Source: Macrotis lagotis
Lineage: Eukaryota; Chordata; Mammalia; Peramelemorphia; Peramelidae
Assembly: GCF_037893015.1 (NCBI RefSeq)
Contig: NC_133666.1
Span: 156,968,498-157,032,497, forward strand
Direction: 5' to 3'
DNA: 64,000 nt
Positions 24,004 to 36,550 of this stretch are shown here, in pieces. The notes under the pieces were generated by a model that searched no databases, was not told where the DNA came from, and saw only the letters and a program-made list of their open reading frames with translations. Each line of letters starts with the position of its first letter. Positions within the stretch are counted from its first letter, which is position 1. A program made the translations under genes and the position numbers.

Positions 24004-24770
24004 CTAACAATCAAAAGTTTGTTCTTTTGGGCTCAGGACCAATGGAAAGATTTTGTCAATGTATTTGAGGAGTATGTCAACACCCATTAGCGACATGGAC
24101 CAATTTGAAATTTGTTGTCTAAGGTTGGAGAGTATTCCCATTTGAACATTTGGTGGGGTTATACTATGCTGAGATGGACACAGGATCATATTATCCTTCT
24201 CACCAAGGACAAGACAGTTGTTCCTAATTGAAATGATCCTCAACCTTTCCCCAGTTGACAATACAGTACTCTCACCTCTTAGGGTAAAAGGTCTGTCCCT
24301 ACTAATGAACAGCTGCATCATTATACATCTAAAACTTTGTATCAGATGTCCAACCTCCCAGAAGCCATCTTCATGACTAATCGATGCTATCATGGAAAGA
24401 GGAAGGACTCACTTGTCTAGTGATTTCTTGGATCCAGTCTCCAGGAAGGCTTACCTGATAAAAATGAACTATTTTTGGATATAGTTCTGAATGATCCTGT
24501 CCACAACTTCTTTATTCTTTATTCTTCCCCCAGAAGATTTCATATACCCTAAATTGGGTTTATTAATCAATTTAACTTTCAATTGGCAGACTTCCTTTCC
24601 TTTGAGATGATTCGGAGAACTCCTTGAGGGAACAAGAAGTGGTATTGTTGGGAGGCTATCTTGTTTTCAAATATCATGGAGGAAGTGAAAGTATTGCAAT
24701 GTAACTTGCATAAGTATATATTTACCTGGAAGAAAGGGAATCCATTAGTTAGGTGAAGTTAAATGCAAAA
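24004..24770 (-). other. Coding-like degenerate region, origin unknown
   Basis: On the minus strand a 129-residue frame occupies 24,393-24,004, with balanced composition and 4-5 cysteines. Upstream in other frames there is more open text interrupted by stops: about 24,657-24,470 reads through PTIPLLVPSRSSPNHLKG and KEVCQLKVKLINKPNLGY before a stop. The longest frame is only marginally longer than chance predicts for AT-rich DNA of this size. I do not recognise it. It may be a dead retroelement or pseudogene remnant. Confidence 0.25.
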
Positions 24771-25915
24771 AAAAAAAAATAGGGATCACTAAATTACACA
24801 TAAAGATCTCTTTGGATGTACACTGATTTAGAAAACCACATGTTAACATTATCTGTGATATGCTGAATTTTAATTTATTTTGCTAGATTTTTCCAATCAC
24901 ATTTTAATCTGGTCTGGACATTATTCATAAGTGTTGTGGAATATATAAGGTCCGCAAGCCACATGTTTGACACACATTCTGCTTGAAATGACTTGGTGAT
25001 AATTCAAGAGATTAAGGTAAATTTAGTCACTATAGAGGAGGGCAGCCCTTCATAGAAGCCTGTAAAGTAGCAAAGATTTATTCTTCTGATGTAGATGCCA
25101 GGGAACAAGAAGTTTCCACTGGTGGGTCAGGGAGTTCTGAGTGAGTAGTGGTATAAGGAGAGTCCCTAATCACTCTTAATCACTTTATCTCAGCTGACCC
25201 TGAGGCAGGATGAAGAATTGTTCACTCTTTCGGAGGTATATCTATAAAGGTCCTCTTATTTCTGGAGCTGCTCTTACTTCCTATCATAACCTCACATCAG
25301 GAGAAGAAATCTACAACTATTTTAGAGATATCATCAATGATGATATTTTTGGTGCTGCTATGGGTTCATAGCCAACATCTTGCATTAGAAAAACCCATTG
25401 TGAAATTCAAAGAGGTTTCATCAACCATCATCATCTAGAACATATTGTGAGACTTTGAGATTAGTCTTTCTAAAGGAAAAAGGAAAAGATCAGGATTTTT
25501 AGCTTGGGTATTTCTCCACATTTTGATTTTAGTTTATTTTAGTTTTGTTTGTTTTTGTTCTCTTTCTTCTCTCTCTTAATATTGAACATGCTAAAGAGTG
25601 TCCAGTAAAAGTTCTTCTGAAATGGGGGGAGAAAGGTAGAGGATTGCTGATTTTTTTTTTGTTAAGGCAAAGTAAACTTCCTCCTTTGTTTAAGTCAAGT
25701 AACCTATGAATTTCTAATTACATCCCAGCATTGCATCTGAACTAAGAGGATACTGGTATTAAAACCATGCCTACATCAGTTGGATTTAATCTAAAAATGC
25801 ATTGGTTCAATAAAAATTAAATGAACCATACTAATGACAAAAAAAAACCCCACGATTTTACATACAGAAAACACTTTTGACAAAATAAAAGCCTATTTCT
25901 TTTGAAAAACCAAAC
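24771..25915. other. Unassigned sequence
   Basis: About 1.1 kb of mixed composition without a recognised gene or repeat. Confidence 0.35.
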
Positions 25916-25918
25916 TAG

Positions 25919-26072
25919 GGGCGGCTAGGTGGTGTAGTGGATAAAGTACCAGCCCTGGAGTCAGGAGTACCTGGGTTCAAATTCGGTTTCAGACATTTAA
26001 TAATTACCTAGCTGTGTGGCCTTGGGCAAGCCACCCCATTTGCCTCGCAAAAAAAACCTAAAAAAAAAAAAG
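25919..26072 (+). mobile_element. WSINE1-like SINE, sense
   Basis: Full-length copy from GGGGCGGCTAGGTGG to an A-rich tail, flanked by GAAAAACCAAACTA on both sides. Confidence 0.9.
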
Positions 26073-26121
26073 GAAAAACCAAACTAAAACGCACAAAAGT
26101 TGATCTTTCCTTTTTCGTGTG

Positions 26122-26273
26122 TGTTTTTTTTTTAATTTTTTAAAGCAATGGGGTTAAGAGTGACTTGCACAAGGTTGCACAGCTAGGCAATTAAGTGTCT
26201 GAGACCCTATTTGAACTCAGGTACTCCTGACTTCAGGACCAGTGCTCTATCTACTATGCAACTTAGCTTCCCC
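26122..26273 (-). mobile_element. WSINE1-like SINE, antisense
   Basis: T-rich tail to ACTTAGCTTCCCC, flanked by TTGATCTTTCCTT direct repeats (about 26,100-26,112 and 26,274-26,286). Confidence 0.85.
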
Positions 26274-26496
26274 TTGATCTTTCCTTAATATGGTAAATCA
26301 TGTCTATGTAAAACCAAGAGCTCATATTACAAGAAAGAGAGGAATGATAGACATCTTTTCATAATATCAAAAGTAAAATAGGGATTTCCATTATCACCTG
26401 TATTATTTGATATTTTAGAAATGCTAAAGAAATAAGACAAGAACAAAAGGAAATAATAAACATATGGAAAGAGAAAAACAAAAGTATTACTTTCTA

Positions 26497-26810
26497 GAGG
26501 GGCAATTAGGAAGTGTAGTGAATAGAGCACCAGCCTTGGAGTCAGAAGGACTTGGGTTCAAATTCAGCCTCAGATACTTAACATTACTAGCTATGTGACC
26601 TTGGGCAAGTCATTAACCCTGATTACCTCACATCCAAAGCCCTTTCCAGTTATCCTGATCCATATGTGGCCATTGAACGCAGATGGCTCCAGAGGAGAAA
26701 GTGAGACTGGTGATCTAGCACACTACCATTGCATTCAAATCCAATTCATGTGCTTGTCATGGCATCACCTCCCTGAAGACATGGTCTTCTTTGAAAATGA
26801 AGGAAAAACA
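26497..26810 (+). mobile_element. tRNA-headed SINE with RTE-type tail, sense
   Basis: The WSINE1-like head (GTGTAGTGAATAGAGCACCA) leads into CTTTCCAGTTATCCTGATCC, GAGGAGAAAGTGAGACTGGT and ATCCAATTCATGTGCTTGTC. The tail ATGGTCTTCTTTGAAAATGA resembles the RTE 3' end at 42,345-42,390 (complement). Similar ACTTTCTA sequence on both sides is a possible target-site duplication. Confidence 0.8.
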
Positions 26811-26989
26811 AAAATAGCATCACTTTCTACAGATAATATGATGTTCTCTATAGAAAACTCTAGAGTCAATTAAAAAATTAATAACATTAACAAAGTCTCA
26901 GAATATAAAAAAGAAACCCATGTAAATAACCTGTTTTTCTATATATTATCAACAAAATCTACAGAAATTTCATTTAAAACATCTATAGA

Positions 26990-27215
26990 AGTGGCAGCTA
27001 GGTAATATAGTGGATAGCGTGGAGTCAAGAGGACCTGAATTCAAATAAGACCTCAAAACCAAAACATCCTTAGAAAGGATAGTTATGTGGCATAGGGAAT
27101 AGAGTACTGGCCCTGGAGTAAAAAACTGATTTCAAATCTGAACACAGACATTTATACAAGCTGTATAACCCTAAGCAATTCATCCAATCCCAATTGCTTC
27201 ACCAAAAAAAATAAA
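26990..27215 (+). mobile_element. Two degraded WSINE1-like SINEs in tandem, sense
   Basis: A first, truncated copy (TGGCAGCTAGGTAATATAGT..GGACCTGAATTCAAAT) is followed at about 27,075 by a second (GGATAGTTATGTGGCATAGG..AGTACTGGCCCTGGAG) with an A-rich tail. Confidence 0.65.
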
Positions 27216-27525
27216 CAAAAATATCTACAGATTATACAAAATATTTTGGTATTTTCATACTAAGACACACAAAGGAATTATATATAACTAGAGCTATAAA
27301 TTCCCTTCATAGAAATAAAGACACTAAACAATTAGGAGATAGTAAATTCTTCTTTTGGGTCATACCATTATTATAAAAATAATAAGACTAAATTAATTTT
27401 CTTCTGCAGTGCCATAATAATCAAATTACCAAAAACTTATTTTAAAGAACTAGAAAAATATTAACAGAATTTGTTTGAAAGTACAAAAGGTTGGAAATCT
27501 AAAAGGAAATAATGAAAGACAGAAG

Positions 27526-28540
27526 AAATGAGGCCTGAAGTATCAGATCTCAAAAAGAACTACAGATTAGAGGTAAACACCTATGCAAAAGACATGAAGA
27601 ACTTCCTTACAGAGAAAAGAATAGATCATATAATGATTTCCACAGGAATGACTACTTCTAGACATCCCTTGAAAATGGGCCCTAATGCATCTTTTGGGGC
27701 AAAAGTTAATATAATTACCAGTCTTGTTTTAGGGGAAATACAGTATGACTTAGCTGATGAACTCATTTCACTTTTTTATTTTTATTTTTTTAAATAGTCA
27801 GTTGGCAGAGCAAACTGTTGTTTTAGACTTTATTGTCTTCCCCAAAATATTTAAAATTCAAGAGGAATATTTTATTTTAGAAACATAGCCCCAGTTTTTC
27901 ATAGCAATACTGCTAGATCCAGTTCCTGAGAGGCCATAAAGGAAAATTCTTTCTGAATGTGTTGTTTGCATCTGCAAAAAGCATTTTATTTTAAAAAGAA
28001 AAACAAAAAACCTATTCAGCATAAATTGCACTGCTTTAAGCTAAAAGTGAAAGTTTAGATTTTAAAAAAATCAAAACTTGAGAAGAATCATCAAAAGATT
28101 TTCTCAGTGTCAAACAAACATTGAAAAATGGTTGGTGCATTCTGTCAATAATTGTACATGATATTTGGCATGGTTATGTAAACTAAAATCATTTTGCTTA
28201 AAAGACTATATGCAAACTATGGGTCAACTTTAAAGATATCCAGAGCAAAGGGCCTTCTTTGTACCTATTTTTTTAAATTTCAAGTACACTAATTGGTTCA
28301 TTATATTTTCAGATGCCATTGTATTAAATTGTTTATTGATATTGTCTTTAATTGTCTATTGATTGTATTAAATTGTCTTGATATTAAAAAAATACTACTG
28401 ATAAGTGATTATAAAAATATTTTATACTGGCTGATATTTTTTAAAGTTGATTAGTGTTACTATTAGGTATATAAAATACAAAAAGTAAACTAACATTATA
28501 GCATTAATTTTCAATATACTTCCAAACTCATAACTACTAA
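27526..28540. other. Unassigned AT-rich stretch between L1 pieces
   Basis: No recognised repeat or gene. Its position between two sense L1 pieces suggests inserted or diverged sequence. Confidence 0.35.
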
Positions 28541-28544
28541 AATA

Positions 28545-29395
28545 AAGACAAAATCTACTGGAAAAACTGGAAAGAAATCTTGCAAAAATTGTTTAAACCA
28601 AGACCTCTCATCATATGCCACAATAAATAGAAAAAAAGATTTATGACCTATATATAAAAAACCACATGGTAAACAAATTAGAGGAAGAGGAAAGGAGATA
28701 CCCTTTTGTATTATGGCTAGGGGAAAAGTTCTTGACCATGATAATTCTGATAACATAGTATAAAAAGGTTTTTAGAAAAAAAATTTTAACAAGTAAAAAC
28801 TAAAAGAAACAGTTAATTGGACAAAATCTAGCAGGACATTGCTCTGAGAGAGGTCTGACAACCAAGATAAATAGGGAATTGATACAAATATATAAGAACA
28901 AGAATCATAACTCTATAGGTAAATGTTACCAAAAATGTCACAACTTAATATCTTTTGACCCAGTAATACTAGGCTTATACCGAAAAGAGAGCAAAGATAG
29001 AGGAAAGGGACACATTTTGTACAAAACTATTTATAGCAGCACCTTTAGTTGAAGAAAAATGAAGGGAAAAGTGGGAATTCAAAATCTGCAAAATGTCTAA
29101 AGAAATTATGATATAATGAATGCAATGGAAAACCTTTGTGATGGAAAAAGTTGCAAAAAGCTAGATTCAGAGAAAACTGGGAGTACATATATGAACTAAA
29201 GCAGATTGAAATTAGCACGACAAAGAAAATGAGTGATACAATGACTATAGTATTTTATGAAGGACTTCAGCTGTCAAATGAAGGACTTTTTTTACACATG
29301 ACATTATATGAATTTGTTGTTCTTGAGTGTACTTGTTTCTAGTAAGGGTTTATTTGCTTTTTGTTTTGTTTTTAATGATGGAATGAAATTTGGAA
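28545..29395 (+). mobile_element. L1 LINE ORF2 C-terminus and 3' end, sense
   Basis: The phrases GACATTGCTCTGAGAGAGGT and CCAAGATAAATAGGGAATTG, then GACCCAGTAATACTAGGCTT and ACTATTTATAGCAGCACCTT, are sense L1 ORF2 end and 3' phrases. Frames are broken. Confidence 0.65.
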
Positions 29396-29765
29396 GGGGG
29401 AAGAAGATTAGTGATAATGTTTTCCAATTACATGTTATGAAAGTTTTTCAGCATTCATCCACATGCATATTTTATGTTACACAATTTTCTTTCACCCTCC
29501 CTACCCCCCCTTCCCCTCAGTGGTGAACAGTCTAATGAACATTATACATGTATATTTGCATTTATGTTTACCTATTAGTCATTTAGGATTAAGGGAAAAG
29601 AAAGAAAACCATAGGACATAGGACGAGAGAAATTTTTTTAAAAGTGAACATAGTATTCATTCCGATTTTGTAATTTGTTTTTTGTTTTGATTTTCTTTAT
29701 CTGAATGTGGATGGTATTGACCATCACAGATCTCCAGAGTTGTCCTATAGAGAGTAAAGGATAAG
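29396..29765 (-). mobile_element. L1 LINE 3' UTR, antisense
   Basis: TTTCACCCTCCCTACCCCCC and GGATTAAGGGAAAAGAAAG mirror the start of the antisense L1 at 10,320-10,450. It lies tail-to-tail with the preceding sense L1. Confidence 0.6.
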
Positions 29766-29767
29766 TC

Positions 29768-29925
29768 TTTTTGTTTTTTGTTATTGTTTTTTGCCAGGGA
29801 TTAGGGTTAAGTGACTTGCCCAAGGTCACCTAGCTAGTACAAGTGTCTGAGATCGAATTTGAACTCAGGTCCTCCTGACTCCAGGGCCTGGTCTCTATCC
29901 ACTGCACCACCTAGCTGTCCCCAGT
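29768..29925 (-). mobile_element. WSINE1-like SINE, antisense
   Basis: GGGTTAAGTGACTTGCCCAA, GAACTCAGGTCCTCCTGACT and CACTGCACCACCTAGCTGTC, complete apart from a short tail. Confidence 0.85.
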
Positions 29926-29929
29926 GATA

Positions 29930-31475
29930 GTGTTATCAAAAGAAAGGAAAGGAAAGAATCATTGAAGTATTTCATTAAATCCTCAGAATAGAAAAAAAAA
30001 GGAAGTTTAGAGAGAGATACCACAAGTAGAACAACTTCAAAACTAAGTATTTATTATATAGATTTAAAAAACAAGTTTTACTTGATAGGCAGAGTTTAAT
30101 ATACTGGCTTCTCTCTTATTCATGTTATTTGGTGTTTGTGTTATTTTAGGTCCAGTAAAGTCATAAACAACAAAAATTTAATTGGTTTATTGGAAAATTT
30201 GAGACTGTCTTTGCTCCATTTTCTAGTACTTTTTAAAACTACAGAGAGAATAACATTGCATCAATAAATTCTCCCCAAATGAATCACAGAATTTTAGAAT
30301 TGAGCCTTAATAAACTGGTAAAACAAGAGAAGACAGTGTGAAGTTTTGTCCATGTTTTCACCTGTGGCTAATGACTATTCATTTCACTGCTTTCAGGAGA
30401 AATTATTTTTTGCTCTGGTCAAGGTAATCCTCTTTCTTTTTTTGTATTCAGACTTTGAAATGAGCAGTTATTTTGACTTTTTAAAGGGAGTTCCCACTTC
30501 AGGAAAAAAAAGAAAATTATATGCCTGAAGACTACAGTAAGCCAATTTATTGTTGTTTATGTCTGCACAGGACCTAAAATAACACTTAGGCACCTTTAAG
30601 CTTCAATTTTTTTCAGGGAAAAGAAACTGAATTCTTTAATCCTCTGATTAATTTATTCTTCTTCCATTTCCCAAATAAAGTTCATCTAAAGCCAAATACT
30701 CAGAGTAACTCTTAAGAGTTGAAATAAGACATAATTTTTTTTCTTATCAGATTTGTGATTTCATCAGACTTGTGAGCTCCCAGTGGGGAAATTCCCTAAA
30801 TAAATGCAAATCAACAACTGTCCAGCAACTTAAGGTTTTAGAAAGTTTACTGAGACTTTGAGAGGTTAAGGAAGTTGCCTAGGGTTATGTAGCAAGGAAG
30901 GTCTTAAGTTGTTCTGAATTCAAGGTCAGTCCTCTAAAGAATAATGAATAAAACAAAAGTTTTCCACGTTAATTTTATTACTTATACTTTCTATGAGTAA
31001 TTAATCCTTGGAAAATGTACAAAAATTAATTTTTTTCAACTATTCAATACCAAAACTTTTTCAAAAAATAATTTTAATTTTTTGTTATTCTGAAAACATC
31101 CAAATTCATGAATGTTTCCATATACAAAGAAGACACTTCCATGGGATTTCACAAGGTGAGCTAGGATATGAATGTCCAGCAATAAAAAAGCAAAAACCAA
31201 AAAAAAACCACGAGTTGCCTTTATCACATATATTTCCTCCATGTGTATTGCATTACCATTACACTTCAAGTTTGTGACCAACATAATGAGATGATACAAA
31301 TATATGTGAACAAACGTCATTTCCTCACTGATAAATGGTCAACGTAAACATTTTCTAAATAAGTGTATGTTATAACTACATAACATGATGCTTACAAGCA
31401 CCAATTATAAGACAAAAGTTTCCCCTTAAGGCCTTATAAGACTTTTAGGTTCTCCTTAAGGCCCACCTGAAGGAT
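29930..31475. other. Unassigned AT-rich stretch
   Basis: About 1.5 kb. A weak antisense MIR-like block at 30,835-30,930 (GAGAGGTTAAGGAAGTTGCC) is the only landmark. Confidence 0.4.
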
Positions 31476-31479
31476 TATC

Positions 31480-31965
31480 AGGGTACAGAGACACTCATTT
31501 ACTGTTGGTGAAGGTGTGAATTTACCCATCCTCTCTAGAAAGCAACTTGGAACAAAAGTCAAGATGTCACAAAACTGTGCATACACTTAGATCCAGTAAT
31601 ACTCTCATTAGGTTTGCACACTAAAGAGATTTAAGGATAGAAATATATTACCTATTTGTATATAAAAATGCATAGCAAAACTTTTTATTATAGCTAATAA
31701 TTATAAGCAAAGTAGGTATTCATCACCTGGGGAATAGTAAAATAAATTATAATAGGCAAATGTAATAAAATATTATTGTATCTTGGGATAAAAGGGACAG
31801 ATTGAGAGAAACTTGAGAATTATATATACTGTTACAGAAGGAAATAAGCAGAATCAAGTGAACAGTTTAAACAATCAGTATAATATAGTAAAAGAAAACT
31901 GTGAAAGATAATAGCTATGATGAATGCAATGATTAACCATAACATAAAAAATTAATGATAAATCA
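31480..31965 (+). mobile_element. L1 LINE 3' end, sense, degraded
   Basis: ACTGTTGGTGAAGGTGTGAA, AGAAAGCAACTTGGAACAAA, ATCCAGTAATACTCTCATTA and GGAAATAAGCAGAATCAAGT in order, as in L1 ORF2 end and 3' UTR. Confidence 0.65.
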
Positions 31966-34819
31966 TCCTTTATACCTCTTAGCACTTTTAGACAAGGCCA
32001 AAGTATGGATTTGATTTGCTTGACTAGACTTATTTTGTTACAGGGGTAAGCTTTAAAATTGTTTGTTGATGGTTAAAAAAATGTATTTTAGTTAGGATAT
32101 CAAAATTCCACTTTGAAGATTTTCCTCCATCAAACTTTCCTATGTGTGTATGCCAAAATTCCAAGAAATATTTCTTTGAAAATATACAAAAAGAAAACAC
32201 TTTATTTAATGACCTTATGATTATTAACAAAGAGGCAAAGAACAAGATATATATGTGCATGTGAATATCTTGTAACAGAGTTTTCTAAGTAAGATCATGT
32301 TAATGAGTTGGGTTTAAACTATCCACAAAGGAAGAAAAAAGTGGATAAATAACGGCTAATTCGACTGGAAAGGAGGATAGACTGATAGTGTGTTGGAAAC
32401 ATGGGAGAACCAACATGTCCATTTCTCTTTTGCTATCTTCAAGATGTCAAGAGATGCTTGGTATTTGGACAAATCATCTGTAAAGAATTTGGGAAAAGAC
32501 AAGATCAGTCAGTCATTCGAGAAATATTTAGGTACCTACTATGGTAGAGGTATAAACAGCTAAAAGACAGTTCCTTACCCAAGCTGTTCACAAAGTTAGC
32601 ACAGGATGGAAAGATATGTATGGGTTAAGATTTGCATTATTTAGAGGAAATATGTCAATGATGAGATCACAGATTCTTATAAGTATAGAGGTAAAATGTT
32701 CTTGGTATTTTGGTAAGACAATCTAAATTCACAGATCAGAGAGATCTGTAAATCTAACTGATCATTTTGCAGTTAAATTTGCTTCTTTGGGGTTGAAATA
32801 GGTAACTTAGAGGACTATTTTCTTCATTTTCTATCAATTTGTTATACTATTGCTTCAGAAAAATATAAAACTGATTATTCTAGTAAATTTTAAGTTTTAT
32901 TCATAAGACTTACTAATGATTAGGAATGAATGTTAAAGATTTAGTCTTACACATCATGGATCTGGCTGAGACTTGAGCCTAATATATTTCTGTTTTGTTA
33001 AGCAGTTTCCTATGTGAAGCTATGCTTAATGGAATTTGACCCAGCTATTTTAGTAATGGTGAAAAGGCTAAACTATTAAAATGCATGTCCTGAAAAGACA
33101 CAGAAAATAAAATTTTGAATTCCTCATAAAATATTTACAGGTATTTGCCAATTTATGTATTTCTGGCATATGTATAGTCTTTGTTATTTTTGTATGTGGA
33201 TTAGTTCTGGTTATACCATTAAGAACAAAAATTACCTTCTCAGATAGGAACATAGGGGAGAACCTCTGAAACCATGATCTGGTATTTAGAGAAGAGAGAT
33301 TTGGGTTGGGTACAAGAGATAATGTTACTGGAAAGAGCCATTCAGTTTCTAGGACCCTAAGAAGAAGAAATTACTGGGAGTCCTAAAAAAGGGATTACTA
33401 TGTAGTCAAAAAATGTTCCCAGGAATTTATGCTGACCAAAAGTTCTGGCACCTCTCAGTTCCTTATGCCATGTCATTCTATTACCCTGGACCCTGTCTAC
33501 TCTCATAGAACGTCACCATCCTTCTCTTTGTCTTTTAAATCTTGTCATGGAAGATACTACCAGCAACTTAGGGATAAATGAATTCCTACTTCCACTCCAT
33601 CTTCCCCTCACAAAAATTAACATTTACACATACACATTAAGCAACTCTTATCTACAGAATACTAGTGGTAGAGCCTGAAAAACCCACCAAAGGGAATTAC
33701 AAAAAAAAATATAAGGCACAATCTCAGCCTTGAAGAACCTTAGAATCTAGTTAACACATATTATAATGTTGGGTACATAGTGGGAAAATAATTAAGTTTA
33801 TTGTTTGACTAGAGATGCACAAAACAAGAGAGTAATGTGAATCAAGATAAAAAAACAAAAAAACAAAGAAACAACCAGAATAAAGGTATTGGGGATGTGA
33901 ACATGAGCTCAGCCTAAGGGAGGCATATTTTTTTTCTGTGCAGATAACAGACAGTCGATATGCTTTATTATTTTTTAGGTGAACTCATCCATTAATCATG
34001 GATGGTTCTTTTTTTCACCAGTTTGTATCAACAACCCAAATTTCCATTGATGAAGTATCTCTAACCAACTATTCCAAATATCTTGGCACTCCTAACAGAA
34101 AATCCAGAAAGAACCAATAATAACTACACTGGGAAGAAAATTTGGTCATTCTAGGTAAAATCATAATGTAGTTGATTCATTGACAATTAAAAAATTTTAT
34201 TTATGTGAAGTCCCTGTGTATATTGTTAATTAAAGGTAATAAAAAATAAGAAAAGCATAACTGGTATCTGATTAAAAAAAGATTCTTTATGTCATCTCCT
34301 CAACCCTTCTTTTGAACATGTTAAAGTGGTATTTTGTTGTTGTTGTTGCTCAGTCAATAAAAGTTTATATATGTCAAAGGGGGTAAGAAAAGGTAAAAAT
34401 AGGGGACAACATATAGATGTACGGTACTGTCCCTTTAAAGTTCTGTCATTTCAAATGGAACCATTTGTTGCTGAGTTAAGTCTGCTTTTCTTAGATTGCT
34501 AAGAGAAACAATTGCTGTAGCAGCTATTCGGACTCGGAGTCTAGAGACAGTTTGCCACTTTGATCTTTTTTGAAAGTGACAGGATAGAGTATCCTGGAGA
34601 GATGTGGAAATCAAAATTGTTTTCTGATTAAAAAATGTAATTTATTTGATTCCTGATAGAAGATGAGAAGTTCATTATTAATCATAAGTTAAGGTGGGGT
34701 TATTTGGAAATAGGATTTCTAGCCTGAATCCAGGGAAATATATGAGACCTAGAAAGAGACAGAGAGACAAAAACAGAGATATAGAGACGATACAGCAAGA
34801 TGAAGAGGGACAAACTCAC

Positions 34820-34820
<1 letters not shown>
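31966..34820. other. Unassigned, AT-rich, no recognised gene
   Basis: About 2.9 kb without a recognised feature. Any promoter or enhancer content cannot be judged by eye. Confidence 0.35.

Positions 34821-34821
<1 letters not shown>

Positions 34822-34889
<68 letters not shown>
34822..34889. repeat. (GA)n microsatellite
   Basis: About 68 bp of GA dinucleotide repeat with one break at 34,872-34,874. A small reading frame of Arg-Glu repeats across it is an artefact. Confidence 0.95.
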
Positions 34890-35635
34890 AACAGAGACAG
34901 AGACAGACATAAAAAGGCAAATTTCAGAACTGCCTCAGATAAGTTGGAAGTGATCGATGAAGTAAAACTAAGCAGAGAAACGGCTTTGGAAGCAAAGAAT
35001 CTGAGAAGAATCTGTCATTTGGCTGAGATGTAATGCCTAACAAGGTACTAGTCCAAGTAGAGTGTGAATCAGCTTAGCTTAGCAGTGAAAGCATCTATTC
35101 AACATAGAAACTCTGTTCATCAAGGAACCCTTATGGATACCAAAATTATCGACTGCAGGCTGGGCTTTCTCTAATTGTTCTGATTTTTGTCTTGCACCTA
35201 AACTTTAATGGCTGGAAGAGAGGTTGAGGTTGATGGCATTGTGCAACTCTTATTTCACTTAAATTTAATTCATGTGCAAGTTAAGACACCATCCTATTTT
35301 GTCTTTAGTTCTCTAAGGAAAATGAAAGATAAGCAATAACAATTTGTGTCGTATTTGCTAAGTAAATGGTTGTGATAAGTATCTTAAAAGGTTCATTATT
35401 GCAAATGGCCGATTTATATAAATGGAAACATCAGCAGGGGCTTGAGAGTCAAAGTAATGAGTGAGAGACATATATTCCCCTACTACAGGGTTGTCCCTAG
35501 GACCTGAAGAGACTTTCAGTTTAAACATGTTGTGGTACTTCTCTGAACACTGAGATATGTCAGATTAAGGACAGGTTGGGTTAAGCAAGCTAGCCTAGGT
35601 TGAGCATACATGTGAAGTGCTACAGAGGGGGGTAG
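34890..35635. other. Unassigned stretch
   Basis: No recognised gene or repeat. Confidence 0.35.
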
Positions 35636-35639
35636 CTAC

Positions 35640-36190
35640 TTCCATCCTTCCATTTCATAAAGAATTAGATACATAGAAAGTATAGAGTAGAAGAAAGGAA
35701 ATCTCAAAGAGGAAGGCACAAGCAGCAAAAAGAGAAAGGCCACCTGCAGACAGATTTGATCTGAAGCATGAAGGAAGCCAGTGAAATTTAGTGGCAGAAG
35801 TGAGGAGGGAGAGCAGACATGAGTACCAGTTAGTACAAAGGCAAGCAGAAGGGATATGAAACTGCATTGTAGTTAAATTGTAGAGTTTATGAAGCAGAGT
35901 AGAAGATTGTAAAGGAAGGAAACAACTTAAAATTCCAAATATAGAAATTTATATTTTAACTCAGTAGTAACAGAGGGCTACTGGAGTTTGAGTAGGAGGT
36001 GATGGCATGGGGTGACTTTAGGAAAATTACTTTGGCAGCTGAATAGATGATGGATCAGAATGGGAAGAAATCAATTAACAAGTTATTTAGAGTTTTGCAG
36101 CGTCTGGCTCATAAGTAAGCACTAAAAATGCCTGCTGATTTGACTTGGCTTATAATTATCTATGCAAGAGATTAGGTTAATGGAGAGAGA

Positions 36191-36235
<45 letters not shown>

Positions 36236-36550
36236 TATCAAGTCAAAAATGATAAAGTTTGGCAAATGATTGAATATAGTGTGAGTGAGTAAGGTGTCAG
36301 AGATAATGTTGAGTTCTCAAATCTGGATGGCTAGAAGGAGGAGAATAGTGCCCTCAAATTCTAAATGGAATGTCAGAAAAAGGAAGAATGTTGGTATAAA
36401 GATGATGAGTTTCTGTAGCGCCTCATATATATGCTCAATTTGGGATGGTTTGCTAACCCCAACCTGTCCTTAATCTAACAGTTCTCAGTATTCAGAGAAG
36501 TGCCACAACATGTCAAGTTTGAGATGTCTATGGGACACCTAGTCCAAGAT
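35640..36550. repeat. Ancient interspersed repeat, unnamed family, with (AT)n insert
   Basis: Phrases such as GCCAGTGAAATTTAGTGG.., GCTACTGGAGTTTGAGTAGG, AGGAAAATTACTTTGGCAGC and TTGAGATGTCTATGGGACAC belong to an old mammalian repeat whose name I cannot recall with confidence. Related fragments are at 47,860-48,010 and 49,895-50,030. An (AT)n run at 36,191-36,228 sits inside. Confidence 0.45.
36191..36228. repeat. (AT)n microsatellite
   Basis: About 38 bp of alternating AT with two minor breaks at the left end. Confidence 0.9.

Larger units (their letters stand above)
26330..27525 (+). mobile_element. L1 LINE ORF2 reverse transcriptase fragment, sense, interrupted by SINEs
   Basis: The pieces flanking the SINEs translate to L1 RT landmarks: GISIITCIIxYFRNAKEI-like text at about 26,380-26,430, then after the SINE ADDMMFSIENSRVN (about 26,833-26,872, the active-site A-DD motif region). 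VSEYKKETHVNNLFFYILST follows (about 26,900-26,955), then ITRAINSLHRNKDTKQL-type text near 27,280-27,330. Stops break the frame. Confidence 0.65.
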
